NCBI GenBank assembly: GCA_009869945.1
Contig: WIXG01000146.1
Span: 62,001-126,000, forward strand
Length of the DNA stretch: 64,000 nt
Direction: 5' to 3'
DNA from: Mesaphorura yosii
Taxonomy: Eukaryota > Arthropoda > Collembola > Poduromorpha > Tullbergiidae
Part shown: piece by piece, positions 63,913-64,000 of the stretch
Layout of the letters: every line of letters begins with the position of its first letter
Position numbering within the stretch: the first letter of the stretch is position 1
Program-made: the position numbers and the translations under genes
The notes under the pieces: generated by a model
Databases searched by the model: none
Told to the model about the DNA's origin: nothing
What the model saw: only the letters and a program-made list of their open reading frames with translations

Positions 63913-64000
63913 AGTAAATAAATTTACATATTTTAAATGTTTGATCATTTTACGATTATTGTTAAATAAATGCGGACAAAGTCAATAATGTAATTGTGAA

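Larger units (their letters stand above)
47404..64000 (+). other. Neuroligin intron 4, 5' part (more than 16 kb)
   Basis: Starts at GTAAGT after the SSAVPT codons. The family would continue with a GLF-H-RA-type exon (phase 1), but no such exon was found up to the window end, so the intron exceeds 16.5 kb, or the missing exon is too diverged for me to see. It contains an AP-1-like cluster (49136-49220), a long open frame (49223-50059), a small hairpin (52437-52467), GCAGT repeats (about 56722-56768) and a MULE transposase fragment at the right end. Confidence 0.6.

Noticed and set aside
1-64000. tRNA, rRNA and snRNA genes, and viral or retroviral copies
   Set aside because: I looked by eye for T-arm motifs (GGTTCGAATCC type), conserved snRNA strings and reverse transcriptase, protease or capsid-like frames; none was convincing. 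A tRNAscan or HMM search could still find diverged cases.

Overview
This is nuclear DNA from an animal, most likely an arthropod. All recognisable host genes have GT-AG introns, animal-only families (ITM2/BRICHOS, neuroligin) are present, and one gene encodes a secreted chitin-binding (CBM14) protein. The base composition is moderately AT-rich. Introns are 60-100 bp in the compact left part and up to more than 16 kb in the neuroligin gene. A springtail or crustacean would fit, but the sequence alone does not settle the taxon.

Left part (about 1.7-13.3 kb), compact genes: an ITM2/BRI2 integral membrane protein with a BRICHOS domain (+, 8 coding exons, 1777-4873); TAF5, the WD40 subunit of TFIID (-, 10 exons, 5831-8707), which converges tail to tail on ITM2; a small secreted, probably GPI-anchored eight-cysteine protein of unknown family (-, 9187-9988); a secreted one-domain chitin-binding protein (+, 11492-12183); and a possible two-exon MATH-like gene (-, 12795-13310). 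A 245-bp palindromic MITE with TA target duplication sits in ITM2 intron 3.

Middle part (13.3-36.6 kb): decayed coding sequence and related minisatellite blocks at 13.8-16.2 kb; an intronless F-box/LRR gene, FBXL14/partner of paired, with three large low-complexity insertions (18999-21389); then about 15 kb with no recognisable gene except a 0.7-kb internally deleted Tc1/mariner DD37E element (33537-34245) and a possible core promoter at 34.66 kb.

Right part (36.6-64 kb): the 5' part of a neuroligin gene (+). Four exons (36596-37103, 45942-46139, 46698-46786, 47295-47403) encode the first half of the catalytically dead esterase-like ectodomain. The rest, including the transmembrane part, must lie beyond the window. 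The large introns hold two unusually long open frames of unknown meaning (243 and 278 codons), AP-1-like motif clusters, simple repeats and, at the right end, a fragment of a MULE transposase with its SWIM zinc finger.

The genes do not form an obvious pathway: a transcription factor subunit, an F-box adaptor, membrane and secreted proteins and a synaptic adhesion receptor lie side by side, as is normal in animal genomes. I found no CRISPR array, no tRNA or rRNA gene and no recognisable viral copy. The points most worth following are the neuroligin architecture, the heavily inserted FBXL14, the orphan secreted gene, the MATH-like gene and the two long intronic frames.
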